Below the pieces are notes generated by a model that was not told the DNA's origin, ran no database searches, and saw only the letters and a list, made by a program, of their open reading frames with translations. From NCBI GenBank assembly GCA_050946255.1, contig JBMNUL010000077.1, positions 1 to 12,126 of the forward strand: a stretch of DNA of 12,126 nt, in the 5' to 3' direction. Origin of the DNA: JBMNUL01 sp050946255. GTDB taxonomy: Bacteria; Actinomycetota; Coriobacteriia; Coriobacteriales; CADBOM01. Position 1 is the first letter of the stretch. Every line of letters begins with the position of its first letter. Both the position numbers and the translations under genes were made by a program. This document shows positions 1 to 6,352 of this stretch, in pieces.

Positions 1-1147
1 CGAGGTCCTTCATGAGATTGGTCGGGGCATTGCGGAGATGCAGGGGAACTGGCTCGGCGATCTGCTTCATCGCATCTCGTTTGGCTTTTTCATATCCCGT
101 GTAGAGTGCATTGGACTTAGGTGCTAGGGAACAATAGACCACCGCTTCCGCCAGATGCACCGTGCACTCCGGCATCCCGATCATGTGGCAGGCCTGAAAT
201 GCCGCCACTGCAATCTGGAGTGCCCTCGGGTCGGCCATTCCGATGTCCTCGCTTGCAAACCGTGTCACCCTCCTGGCGACGTAGAGAGGGTCCTCGCCGG
301 ATTCCAGCATTCGGGCCAGCCAGTACATGGCGGCGTCTGGGTCGGAGTTCCTCATGGATTTGTGCAGTGCCGATATCAGGTTGTAATGCTCCTCGCCGTT
401 CTTGTCGTAGAGAAGGGATTTCCGTGATATGCATTGCTCGAGCATGTCTTTAGAGAGGACCGTCTTGCCGTCTTCCTCGTCGGAGTTCAATACCACCATC
501 TCCAATGTGGAGAGGGCAGTGCGCGCGTCGCCGTTGGAGAACACTGCTATAGCCTCGAGCGCCTCGTCATCGGCCACTAGCCCGGTTCCGCCGAATCCAC
601 GAGGGTCGTTAACGGCACGGTGAAGCAGCTCCATGATGTTCTCGGTGCTCAGCTCCTTCAAGACGAACACCTTGCACCTGGACAGGAGCGCTCCGTTGAC
701 CTCGAACGACGGGTTCTCGGTGGTGGCTCCGATGAGGACAATGCTTCCCTTCTCGACAAATGGGAGGAAGGCATCCTGTTGGGCCTTGTTGAATCTATGG
801 ATCTCGTCTATGAACACGATGGTGCGACCGCCGACGTCGTGGTTGGCGTCTGCCCGCTTCATGACCTCGCGTATCTCCTTGATGCCGCTAGTCACCGCTG
901 AGAAATCTATGAAGGAGGCCTTGGTCTCGTTGGCGATGATCCTTGCGAGCGTTGTCTTCCCGACCCCCGGAGGTCCCCAGAAGATCATCGAGGGTATCTG
1001 GTCGCTCTCGATGATCCTATATAGAACCTTGCCCTTGCCCACGAGATGCTCCTGCCCCACGAACTCGTCGAGGGTCTGGGGACGAAGCCTCGCTGCAAGA
1101 GGTTGCTGGGATTGGGAATCTGCGTCCCAGAGCATTGGCTGGTCCAT
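1..1147 (-). CDS. rarA: Replication-associated recombination protein A (RarA/MgsA AAA+ ATPase), 3' end cut by window
   Basis: Translating the minus strand from the ATG at 1147-1145 gives 382 uninterrupted residues that run off the window edge. The family is usually about 420-450 residues, so only the C-terminal tip is missing. Visible motifs: Walker A GPPGVGKTT (58-66), Walker B VFIDEIHRF (111-119), sensor 1 ATTENPS (141-147), an arginine-finger-type LLSR (154-157), sensor-2-type GDART (206-210), then the family-specific HYNLISALHKSMRNSDPDAA block (254-273) and RRVTRFASEDIG (292-303). RarA is a clamp-loader-related cytoplasmic ATPase that acts at stalled replication forks and single-strand gaps. 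AGGAG lies five bases before the chosen ATG. An in-frame ATG at 1171-1169 has no such site, so I prefer 1147. The gene is about 330 bp downstream of the URO-D gene on the same strand and is probably transcribed separately. Identity is near certain. Confidence 0.95.
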   Translation of the reverse strand, partial: MDQPMLWDADSQSQQPLAARLRPQTLDEFVGQEHLVGKGKVLYRIIESDQIPSMIFWGPPGVGKTTLARIIANETKASFIDFSAVTSGIKEIREVMKRADANHDVGGRTIVFIDEIHRFNKAQQDAFLPFVEKGSIVLIGATTENPSFEVNGALLSRCKVFVLKELSTENIMELLHRAVNDPRGFGGTGLVADDEALEAIAVFSNGDARTALSTLEMVVLNSDEEDGKTVLSKDMLEQCISRKSLLYDKNGEEHYNLISALHKSMRNSDPDAAMYWLARMLESGEDPLYVARRVTRFASEDIGMADPRALQIAVAAFQACHMIGMPECTVHLAEAVVYCSLAPKSNALYTGYEKAKRDAMKQIAEPVPLHLRNAPTNLMKDL

Positions 1148-1349
1148 GACTGCTCCTAGAAGACCCAGCATGATTGAAAGTCTCTCGATACCGGGTCAAT
1201 TCGAAAATTTCCGCGTGCGTTCGGCTTGCACAATGAGTGCTCTTTCATAGCATATGGGTATTGCATCGCACGTGAGATATTCTAAACGCTCGCATTGCCT
1301 TTTGCAGTTGGTGGAAAATAGCCGAAAATCAGTCGATGGGCATGTTAAA

Positions 1350-1381
1350 CCCCGGCTCGGGGAGTCATCCTCGCGCCGGGG
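1350..1381 (-). terminator. Strong GC-rich hairpin, possible terminator of the URO-D transcript
   Basis: The arms are CCCCGGC (1350-1356) with GCCGGGG (1375-1381), then a single t/c mismatch, then CGGGGA (1358-1363) with TCCTCG (1368-1373, one G-T pair) around a GTCA loop. This makes a 13-bp stem with one internal mismatch. On the minus strand it is followed only by GTTTAAC, so the U-tract is short. It lies about 97 bases past the URO-D stop. It could be a weak intrinsic terminator or a structured RNA element. Confidence 0.4.
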
Positions 1382-1391
1382 CGTCTCAAGT

Positions 1392-1467
1392 TCTGGCTGA
1401 ATCAACCGAGTGTGGTCAAATTAGCCGAGTTTGGCAAAATCGGCTAAGCCTGGCCGCATCAACCGAG
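1392..1467. repeat. Four-copy degenerate 19-bp tandem repeat
   Basis: Four adjoining 19-bp units start at 1392, 1411, 1430 and 1449. The first is TCTGGCTGAATCAACCGAG. TGG at unit positions 3-5, AT at 10-11, C at 15 and AG at 18-19 are invariant. Units 1 and 4 match at 16 of 19 positions, and units 1 and 2 at 13 of 19. The array ends 10 bases before the URO-D stop codon and is noncoding. Function unknown. Confidence 0.65.
1421..1447 (-). terminator. 8-bp inverted repeat just past the URO-D stop, possible terminator
   Basis: TTAGCCGA (1421-1428) and TCGGCTAA (1440-1447) are perfect inverted copies with an 11-base loop, formed between units 2 and 3 of the tandem repeat. On the minus strand the stem begins about 30 bases after the URO-D stop and is followed by TTTG. 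That position suits a terminator but the U-tract is weak. Confidence 0.35.
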
Positions 1468-1477
1468 TCGCCAGATC

Positions 1478-2536
1478 CTAGTCGTAGAATGTGGCTCCGT
1501 AATCAAAGACGGTGTCCATCATGACCTTGGACTTGTGCTTCAGGCTCTCGTCATCTAACGGGCCGACGAACATTCCGAAGAATGCATAGCCGCCGTTCTG
1601 CCCGTACTTGTCCATCGTTGCCTTGATGTCGTCGATGAGGACCTCGTCCGGGCAATCCGGGTCGAGGATCTCAGTGGTCGGGTCCCAGCAACCGCAGAGC
1701 AGGAAGTCCTTGCCCCACTTCTTCTGGAACGCCTCGATGTCGTTGACCTTCTGCACTGGATCCCAGGACACGATGTGGGCCTCTTCGTGGAGGATGTCCA
1801 TGATGGAGGTCGCCTTGCCGCAGTTGTGGAACTGGATTGGAATGTCGTACGGGTCTGCAATCTCTCTGGCGAAGTCCTGATAGGTGGGGAGCAGGATCTG
1901 CCTGAACAGGTCCAGGCTCATGAACGGGCCGCCTGCCGCGCAGGTGTCATCCTGCAGGTAGAGGATATCGGGCTTCATGTAGGGCATGCAATGCTTGAGC
2001 ACGTCGACGTAGAAGTCGTTGATGTACTTCACGAGTGCCGCACACTCCTCGGGCTCCTCGAACATCGCGATGAGGCCCTCGGTGAATCCCATCATGCCGA
2101 TGAATTCCTGGAACGCCCCGACATAGCCGTTGAGCATCAACGCGGTCTGGTTCCGGTCGATGTGCATTGCTTCAATGTCTTTCTTGCAGGTCATCTCCCA
2201 ATCCACATCCGAGAGATCCGGGGCCTTCACCACGTCGTGCCATTTGGTCACGTCATCCAGCATGAAGTTGTTGGGCTCGGGGAGCAGCGCGTTTCCGGTT
2301 TGATAGTTGCCAACCCAATTGACACCCCAGCAGTCTTTTCCGCCGCCTTTGGCATGTGGGTCCTGGAGCGGGCTTGGGGAAACCATTGCAGTTGGAGCAG
2401 GCTCATCGGTTTCGCCCCAGAACATGAAATAGGGGAATCCCATGGTGTAGAACGGCAGCCACTCTGGGTCTCCGCCCCTCATCATCCTCAGGAAGTTCTC
2501 TTTTGCCGTGAGTTTTCTGTCTTCGCGTTTTGGCAT
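1478..2536 (-). CDS. URO-D superfamily protein, MtaA/CmuA-like corrinoid methyltransferase candidate
   Basis: 352 residues, with the TIM-barrel features of the uroporphyrinogen decarboxylase superfamily: DDTCAAGGPFMSLDLFRQILLP (197-217, written here to show the acidic/Gly/Ser pattern), then FHNCG (236-240) and LCGCWD (280-285). H237-x-C239 with a later C281 or C283 matches the zinc ligand pattern of methylcobamide:CoM methyltransferases (MtaA, MtbA), which move a methyl group between a corrinoid protein and a thiol. The N-terminal arginine-bearing signature of true HemE is absent, so haem synthesis is unlikely. I infer a methyltransferase, substrate unknown; no corrinoid protein gene lies nearby. 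The ATG at 2536 has GGAGGG six bases upstream. The in-frame TTG at 2542 touches that site and is too close. The gene is divergent from the suf operon. Superfamily is confident, reaction is not. Confidence 0.85.
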   Translation of the reverse strand: MPKREDRKLTAKENFLRMMRGGDPEWLPFYTMGFPYFMFWGETDEPAPTAMVSPSPLQDPHAKGGGKDCWGVNWVGNYQTGNALLPEPNNFMLDDVTKWHDVVKAPDLSDVDWEMTCKKDIEAMHIDRNQTALMLNGYVGAFQEFIGMMGFTEGLIAMFEEPEECAALVKYINDFYVDVLKHCMPYMKPDILYLQDDTCAAGGPFMSLDLFRQILLPTYQDFAREIADPYDIPIQFHNCGKATSIMDILHEEAHIVSWDPVQKVNDIEAFQKKWGKDFLLCGCWDPTTEILDPDCPDEVLIDDIKATMDKYGQNGGYAFFGMFVGPLDDESLKHKSKVMMDTVFDYGATFYD

Positions 2537-2542
2537 ATGCAA

Positions 2543-2548
2543 CCCTCC
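2543..2548 (-). promoter_or_regulatory. Ribosome binding site deciding the URO-D start
   Basis: GGAGGG on the minus strand, six bases before the ATG at 2536 and directly against the TTG at 2542. This spacing selects the ATG. Confidence 0.75.
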
Positions 2549-2706
2549 GAATCTTTGTCGTATGATCCGATCCCCCTCCTACAGGGAATCTCTTTCAATA
2601 TGATTGTAACCAAATCTGTAATGTAATTAACTTGTAATACGATAAGAAATATACATTTGCCCAACAACTAAGCTCAAGTGCCTGACAATCGATGCCGAAT
2701 TGGCAT

Positions 2707-2726
2707 TTCATTGACATTCCAATGAA
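2707..2726. promoter_or_regulatory. Perfect 7-6-7 inverted repeat, candidate operator
   Basis: TTCATTG (2707-2713) and CAATGAA (2720-2726) are perfect inverted copies around ACATTC. A second dyad, ATGCC-GAATT-GGCAT (2692-2706), directly adjoins it. A dimeric regulator site is plausible, but the regulator is not known. TTGACA at 2711-2716 looks like a -35 box but has no matching -10. Confidence 0.35.
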
Positions 2727-2783
2727 CGATTTCCCGCTTCAGACGACGTGCTTCTTTCACCAAATGGACCGCAAAATGAAAAG

Positions 2784-2839
2784 CCTACCAATTAGGTGCC
2801 AAATCTGACCTTCCGCCATATTGATACCTGTTTGGTAGG
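2784..2839. repeat. Paired CCTACCAA / TTGGTAGG inverted repeat upstream of suf
   Basis: CCTACCAA (2784-2791) recurs inverted as TTGGTAGG (2832-2839), 40 bases apart. The left copy also forms its own dyad CCTA-CCAAT-TAGG (2784-2796). Two opposed copies of a protein-binding word is one reading. Confidence 0.35.
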
Positions 2840-2844
2840 AATTT

Positions 2845-2877
2845 GAAATTGCCTAATTTCCTATAAAAAGGTATGAA
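2845..2877 (+). promoter_or_regulatory. Candidate suf promoter with overlapping palindrome
   Basis: The perfect palindrome GAAATTGCCTAATTTC (2845-2860) overlaps a possible -35 TTGCCT (2849-2854). Seventeen bases on is a possible -10 TATGAA (2872-2877). An alternative -10, TATAAA (2862-2867), has no well-spaced -35. The overlap of a palindrome with the promoter suits repression, and the Rrf2 protein encoded at the end of this operon is the obvious candidate. This is inference; both hexamers match consensus at only four of six positions. Confidence 0.35.
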
Positions 2878-2920
2878 TTAACTGAACGTAATTAACGTGA
2901 GTTGGAAAGTGGTCCTATTC

Positions 2921-2942
2921 GAGTTGCGGCAACTCCGCAACT
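2921..2942 (+). promoter_or_regulatory. Two mutually exclusive hairpins in the suf mRNA leader
   Basis: GAGTTG (2921-2926) can pair with CAACTC (2930-2935) around a three-base loop. Alternatively AGTTGCGG (2922-2929) can pair with CCGCAACT (2935-2942) around a five-base loop. Both cannot form together because they share the left arm. The element ends 32 bases before the sufC ATG, upstream of its ribosome binding site. Confidence 0.45.
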
Positions 2943-2974
2943 GCTCTATGGGAAATGGAGAGAGGCAGGTCAAA

Positions 2975-3754
2975 ATGTCAGGTGATTTGCTAAACATCAC
3001 CAATCTGTCGGCCGGTACTGAGGATAAGCCGATTCTTCACAACATCGACCTGAAGATTGGGAAGGGCGAGAGCCATATTCTCATGGGTCCCAATGGCACG
3101 GGCAAGTCGACGCTCGGCCATGTGATCATGGGAGACTCCGTATACAAGGTGACCAGCGGCAAGATCGAGTTCGATGGGAAGGACATCACCGGGCTCTCTG
3201 CCGACAAAAGGTCGCTCGCTGGGATTTTCCTGTCCTATCAGGCTCCGGTCGAGGTTCCCGGGGTTCCGCTCTACACCTTCCTGCGCACGATATGCCAGCT
3301 TCGTCCAGAGCTCAAGATGACACCCAGGAAGTTCCGCAACAGGGTGTCAGAGCTGGCAGAACAGCTCAGCATCAATGAGGACTTTCTCGGACGAGACCTC
3401 AACGTTGGCTTCTCCGGAGGCGAGAAGAAGAAGATCGAGATGCTCCAGCTGCTGCTGTTGCAGCCCAAGCTGGCGATTCTTGACGAGACCGACTCAGGAC
3501 TCGATGTGGATGCACTGTCGGTCGTCTCCAAGGGCATCGCCTCCTACCTAGAGGACGGCGAAGGCTCGGTCCTGCTCATCACGCACAACACCAGGATATT
3601 GGAGCATGTGCGCGTGGACCAAACGCATGTGATGACCTCGGGGCGCCTCGTGGACCAGGGAGATGCCTCGTTGATAGCCAAGATCGAGGAGAACGGCTTC
3701 GAAGAGTACGAGAGGGAAATTGACGGGGCCGAGAAGGCTTCGGACAATTCTTAA
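2975..3754 (+). CDS. sufC: Fe-S cluster assembly ATPase SufC
   Basis: 259 residues, a complete ABC-type ATPase without membrane domain, close to the family's usual 250. Walker A GPNGTGKST (38-46), Q-loop SYQAP (Q89), signature FSGGE (146-150), Walker B LAILDE with catalytic E171, and H-loop ITHN (H204) are all present. The FSGGEKKKIE form and the EVPGV block (93-97) are typical of SufC. In the cytoplasm it binds SufB and SufD and drives the scaffold's conformational change with ATP. I place the start at the ATG at 2975, after GGAGAGAGGCAGG and matching the usual SufC N-terminus. The frame stays open upstream to a GTG at 2897 and an ATG at 2948, but neither has a ribosome binding site. It is the first gene of the operon, 12 bases before sufB. 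Confidence 0.96.
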   Translation: MSGDLLNITNLSAGTEDKPILHNIDLKIGKGESHILMGPNGTGKSTLGHVIMGDSVYKVTSGKIEFDGKDITGLSADKRSLAGIFLSYQAPVEVPGVPLYTFLRTICQLRPELKMTPRKFRNRVSELAEQLSINEDFLGRDLNVGFSGGEKKKIEMLQLLLLQPKLAILDETDSGLDVDALSVVSKGIASYLEDGEGSVLLITHNTRILEHVRVDQTHVMTSGRLVDQGDASLIAKIEENGFEEYEREIDGAEKASDNS

Positions 3755-3766
3755 GGAGGGAGACGC

Positions 3767-5173
3767 ATGGGAAAGACGAAAGTCGACGATGTCGATCGCT
3801 CCCTTTACGATTTCAAGAAATCCGAGGAGGGCTACGAAAGATTCGCGGATGGGCTCACTCCCGAGATAGTTCGTGCAATCTCCGATCGCAAGAACGAGCC
3901 CGAGTGGATGCTCGAGCTGCGGCTGAAGGGCCTTGAGAAATATCACGAGATGAGCATGGCCCCGAATTGGGGTCCGCCTATCGACGGGCTGGACATGAAC
4001 CATATCTCCACCTACGTGACTCCCAAGACCAAGCAGGCCTCTAGCTGGGATGACGTTCCGGAGGAAGTGAGGGATACCTTCGAGCGGCTGGGTATTCCCG
4101 AGGCCGAGAGGGAATATCTCGCCGGCGTGGGTGCCCAGTACGATTCCGAGCTCGTCTATCACAGCATGCAGGACAGCGCGGCCAAGCAGGGCGTTGTCTA
4201 CTCCGGCATCGAGGAGGCCCTGCACGGCCCCTACGAGCAGATTATTCACGACCACTTCATGAAGCTGGTCCCCATAACCGACCACAAGTTCGCGGCACTG
4301 CATGCCGCGGTTTGGAGCGGAGGCTCTTTCGTCTACGTTCCCGAGGGCGTTCACATGGAGTACCCGCTGCAGAGCTATTTCAGGCTGAACGCCGCAGGAG
4401 CCGGTCAGTTCGAGCACACGCTGATCATCGTGGAGCCCGGCGCGGAGCTGCACTTCATCGAGGGCTGCTCGGCTCCCAAGTACAACGTCGCCAACCTCCA
4501 TGCCGGTTGCGTGGAGCTGTTCGTCGGCAAGGGTGCAAGGCTTCGCTATTCCACAATCGAGAACTGGTCGAAGAACATGTACAACCTCAACACCAAGCGC
4601 GCGACGGTGGATGAGGACGGGGTCATGGAGTGGGTCTCCGGGTCGTTCGGGAGCCATGTCTCCTATCTCTACCCGACTACGATACTCAAGGGAGACCGCT
4701 CTTCCTGCGAGTTCACCGGAATCACCTTTGCCGGTGAGACCCAGAATCTCGACACCGGATGCAAGGTCATCATGGGAGGCCGTGACACCACCTGCTCGGT
4801 CTCGACAAAGTCGATATCCAAGGGCGGTGGAATCTCGACGTTCCGTAGCTCTGTGGTCGTTGGCAAGCACGCCGAGAACGCCAAGGCTTCGATTTCCTGC
4901 CAGTCTCTGATGCTCGACGATATCAGCCGTTCCGATACGATTCCGGCTATGGATGTCAGGTGCCCGAGCGCAAACGTTGGTCACGAGGCCTCGATTGGAA
5001 GGGTCTCTGACGACACGGTGTTCTACCTGATGAGCAGGGGGTGCTCCGAGAACGAGGCGCGGACAATGGTCGTCAACGGATTTGCAAACCCGGTTTCCAA
5101 GGAGCTGCCGCTCGAGTATGCGGCCGAGATGAACAACCTGATCAAGCTCGAGATGGAGGGGGCGATCGGATGA
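3767..5173 (+). CDS. sufB: Fe-S cluster scaffold protein SufB
   Basis: 468 residues, the normal SufB length, in one uninterrupted frame. GGAGGGAG stands just before the ATG. Family hallmarks are clear: VYVPEGVHMEYPLQ (185-198 region), FIEGCSAPKYN with C234, SISCQSL with C378, and VGHEASIG with H406-E407. By alignment of these blocks they correspond to E. coli SufB C254, C405 and H433-E434, and the C378-to-H406 spacing of 28 is the same. C234 is the equivalent of the sulfur-entry cysteine; C378 and E407 are implicated in cluster assembly. SufB, SufC and SufD form the SufBC2D complex that builds Fe-S clusters. The stop overlaps the sufD start (ATGA), which suggests translational coupling. Nothing is missing. 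Confidence 0.97.
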   Translation: MGKTKVDDVDRSLYDFKKSEEGYERFADGLTPEIVRAISDRKNEPEWMLELRLKGLEKYHEMSMAPNWGPPIDGLDMNHISTYVTPKTKQASSWDDVPEEVRDTFERLGIPEAEREYLAGVGAQYDSELVYHSMQDSAAKQGVVYSGIEEALHGPYEQIIHDHFMKLVPITDHKFAALHAAVWSGGSFVYVPEGVHMEYPLQSYFRLNAAGAGQFEHTLIIVEPGAELHFIEGCSAPKYNVANLHAGCVELFVGKGARLRYSTIENWSKNMYNLNTKRATVDEDGVMEWVSGSFGSHVSYLYPTTILKGDRSSCEFTGITFAGETQNLDTGCKVIMGGRDTTCSVSTKSISKGGGISTFRSSVVVGKHAENAKASISCQSLMLDDISRSDTIPAMDVRCPSANVGHEASIGRVSDDTVFYLMSRGCSENEARTMVVNGFANPVSKELPLEYAAEMNNLIKLEMEGAIG

Positions 5174-6342
5174 ACGAGAAAACAAGGCTGGAACATGTCA
5201 ACACGGTAGCTGCCCAGACATGGAACTATCTGAAAATCAACGAGATCTCCCTCGAGGTCCCCACTCCCGAGATGATGGTCGCGAGCGCCACGAAGAACGA
5301 GACCCCTTATGTCACGGAGTTTGCCGCAAGTCCGGTCTCCTTCGACACGGTGGGCAAGCTGCCCGACGACATGAAAGAGATCGAGACCGGGGTGGGAGAG
5401 GAGACCGTGGAATGGATTGAGCGGTCTGCGGCGATCACATCCCTGATCGATGTTCCAGCTGGGTGCAGGCCCAAGAAGCCAATCGTGGTCGACCTCACTA
5501 GCGAGGTCTCCGTTGCCGTGAACACGGGCATAAGACTCCGCGAGGGATCGATGGCCGACATCGTGGCAATTGCAAGCTCCGACAACGAAGACGAGTCGAT
5601 TTCCGCGAACCTGCTTCGAATCGTCGTTGAGAAAGACGCCCATGCGAACCTCTTCGAGATAATCTCGATGCCTCCGAGCAAGACCCACATCGAGGGAGTT
5701 GGAATCGACGTGAAGGACGGGGCATCCGTTGATATCGACCAGTACTCTCTCGGGGCAGGATGCTCTGTAGTGGGGCTTGCCGCCAACCTCTCTGGTGAGA
5801 AGTCGAGCCTCAACCTCAAGATGCACTATCTCGGGAAGGGGAGCGAGACAATAGACATCAACCACCTCGTGAGGATGTCCGGGAAAGACACCAGGGCGAA
5901 GATCGACGAGTCGGGTGTTCTCGCAGACGAGTGCAGGAAGTCCCTCCGCGCGACGATCGACCTCATCAGGGGTGGAAAGGGAGCCAAGGGAAGAGAGCAG
6001 GAGACCGTGGTCGTCACTGGTGACGATGTGGTCAACAAGACGCTCCCGGTAATCCTCTGCGACGAGGAGGACGTGCAGGGAGACCACGGTGCCACGATCG
6101 GCTCCATGAGCGAGGAGCAGCTCCAATATCTTCGAGACCGCGGGCTCAGCATGGAGCAGGCCGAGGAGCTTTTCCAGCGTGCCATAACCGAGGCCGCGGT
6201 GATCCACTCCCCGACGCCACGTTCTAGGGCTGTTGCGCTCGATGCCGTGGCGAAGAACTTCGGGCAAGATGTGGCAGACGACCTGGACAATACAATTCAA
6301 CCAACTTGGTACTGGGACCAGACAGTGCCGGAGCGTTTGTGA
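5170..6342 (+). CDS. sufD: Fe-S cluster assembly protein SufD
   Basis: 390 residues with the SufB/SufD-type beta-helical core and the C-terminal block DVQGDHGATIGSMSEEQL, whose H306 aligns with E. coli SufD H360, the residue implicated in cluster formation at the SufB-SufD interface. The cysteines that mark SufB are absent, which separates the paralogues. The start is the ATG in the ATGA overlap with sufB, with GGAGGG nine bases upstream at 5155-5160. The frame is open further upstream inside sufB, but that would add sequence unlike the family. SufD pairs with SufB in the scaffold and is also linked to iron acquisition in other bacteria. Ten bases separate its stop from sufS. Confidence 0.94.
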   Translation: MNEKTRLEHVNTVAAQTWNYLKINEISLEVPTPEMMVASATKNETPYVTEFAASPVSFDTVGKLPDDMKEIETGVGEETVEWIERSAAITSLIDVPAGCRPKKPIVVDLTSEVSVAVNTGIRLREGSMADIVAIASSDNEDESISANLLRIVVEKDAHANLFEIISMPPSKTHIEGVGIDVKDGASVDIDQYSLGAGCSVVGLAANLSGEKSSLNLKMHYLGKGSETIDINHLVRMSGKDTRAKIDESGVLADECRKSLRATIDLIRGGKGAKGREQETVVVTGDDVVNKTLPVILCDEEDVQGDHGATIGSMSEEQLQYLRDRGLSMEQAEELFQRAITEAAVIHSPTPRSRAVALDAVAKNFGQDVADDLDNTIQPTWYWDQTVPERL

Positions 6343-6352
6343 GGTGGGAGAT

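Larger units (their letters stand above)
1148..1477. other. Intergenic stretch with hairpin and degenerate tandem repeats
   Basis: No convincing coding region lies between rarA and the URO-D gene. The part next to rarA (about 1170-1320) should hold the rarA promoter on the minus strand, but I see no hexamer pair good enough to call. The remainder contains a long hairpin (1350-1381), a four-copy 19-bp tandem repeat (1392-1467) and an 8-bp inverted repeat within it (1421-1447). These are listed separately. Confidence 0.6.
2549..2974. other. AT-rich divergent intergenic region and suf leader
   Basis: This region of more than 400 bases separates the URO-D gene from sufC and is visibly more AT-rich than the genes. 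I see no supportable gene. It carries several dyads: ATGCC-N5-GGCAT (2692-2706), TTCATTG-N6-CAATGAA (2707-2726), CCTA-N5-TAGG (2784-2796), GAAATT-N4-AATTTC (2845-2860) and a leader hairpin (2921-2942). GTAATTAAC occurs at 2623 and 2888. Promoters for both directions should lie here. Confidence 0.6.

Noticed and set aside
1392..1467. CRISPR array
   Set aside because: The 19-bp units adjoin directly with no unique spacers, are degenerate, and no cas gene is in the window.
1478..2536. True uroporphyrinogen decarboxylase HemE
   Set aside because: The N-terminal arginine signature of HemE is missing and the HxC...C pattern points to the methyltransferase branch. No other haem genes are nearby.
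2711..2716. TTGACA as a consensus -35 box
   Set aside because: No acceptable -10 hexamer lies 16-18 bases downstream, and it falls inside the 7-6-7 dyad.
2861..2870. Archaeal TATA box (CTATAAAAAG) before suf
   Set aside because: It looks like one, but bacterial-type Dtd, RarA, Rrf2 and SufU with consistent Shine-Dalgarno sites argue for a bacterium. An AT-rich bacterial promoter region explains it.
2897..2974. Longer SufC start at GTG 2897 or ATG 2948
   Set aside because: The extra residues do not resemble SufC, no ribosome binding site precedes either codon, and the region contains the leader hairpins. The ATG at 2975 fits the family N-terminus.
3548..5185. Long open frame on the minus strand opposite sufC/sufB
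   Set aside because: It mirrors the codon structure of well-identified sufB and sufC. Its protein has no recognisable domain and no ribosome binding site was seen. The same applies to minus-strand frames at 5023-6420, 6224-7489 and 10180-11571, and to plus-strand frames opposite rarA, the URO-D gene and the MFS gene.
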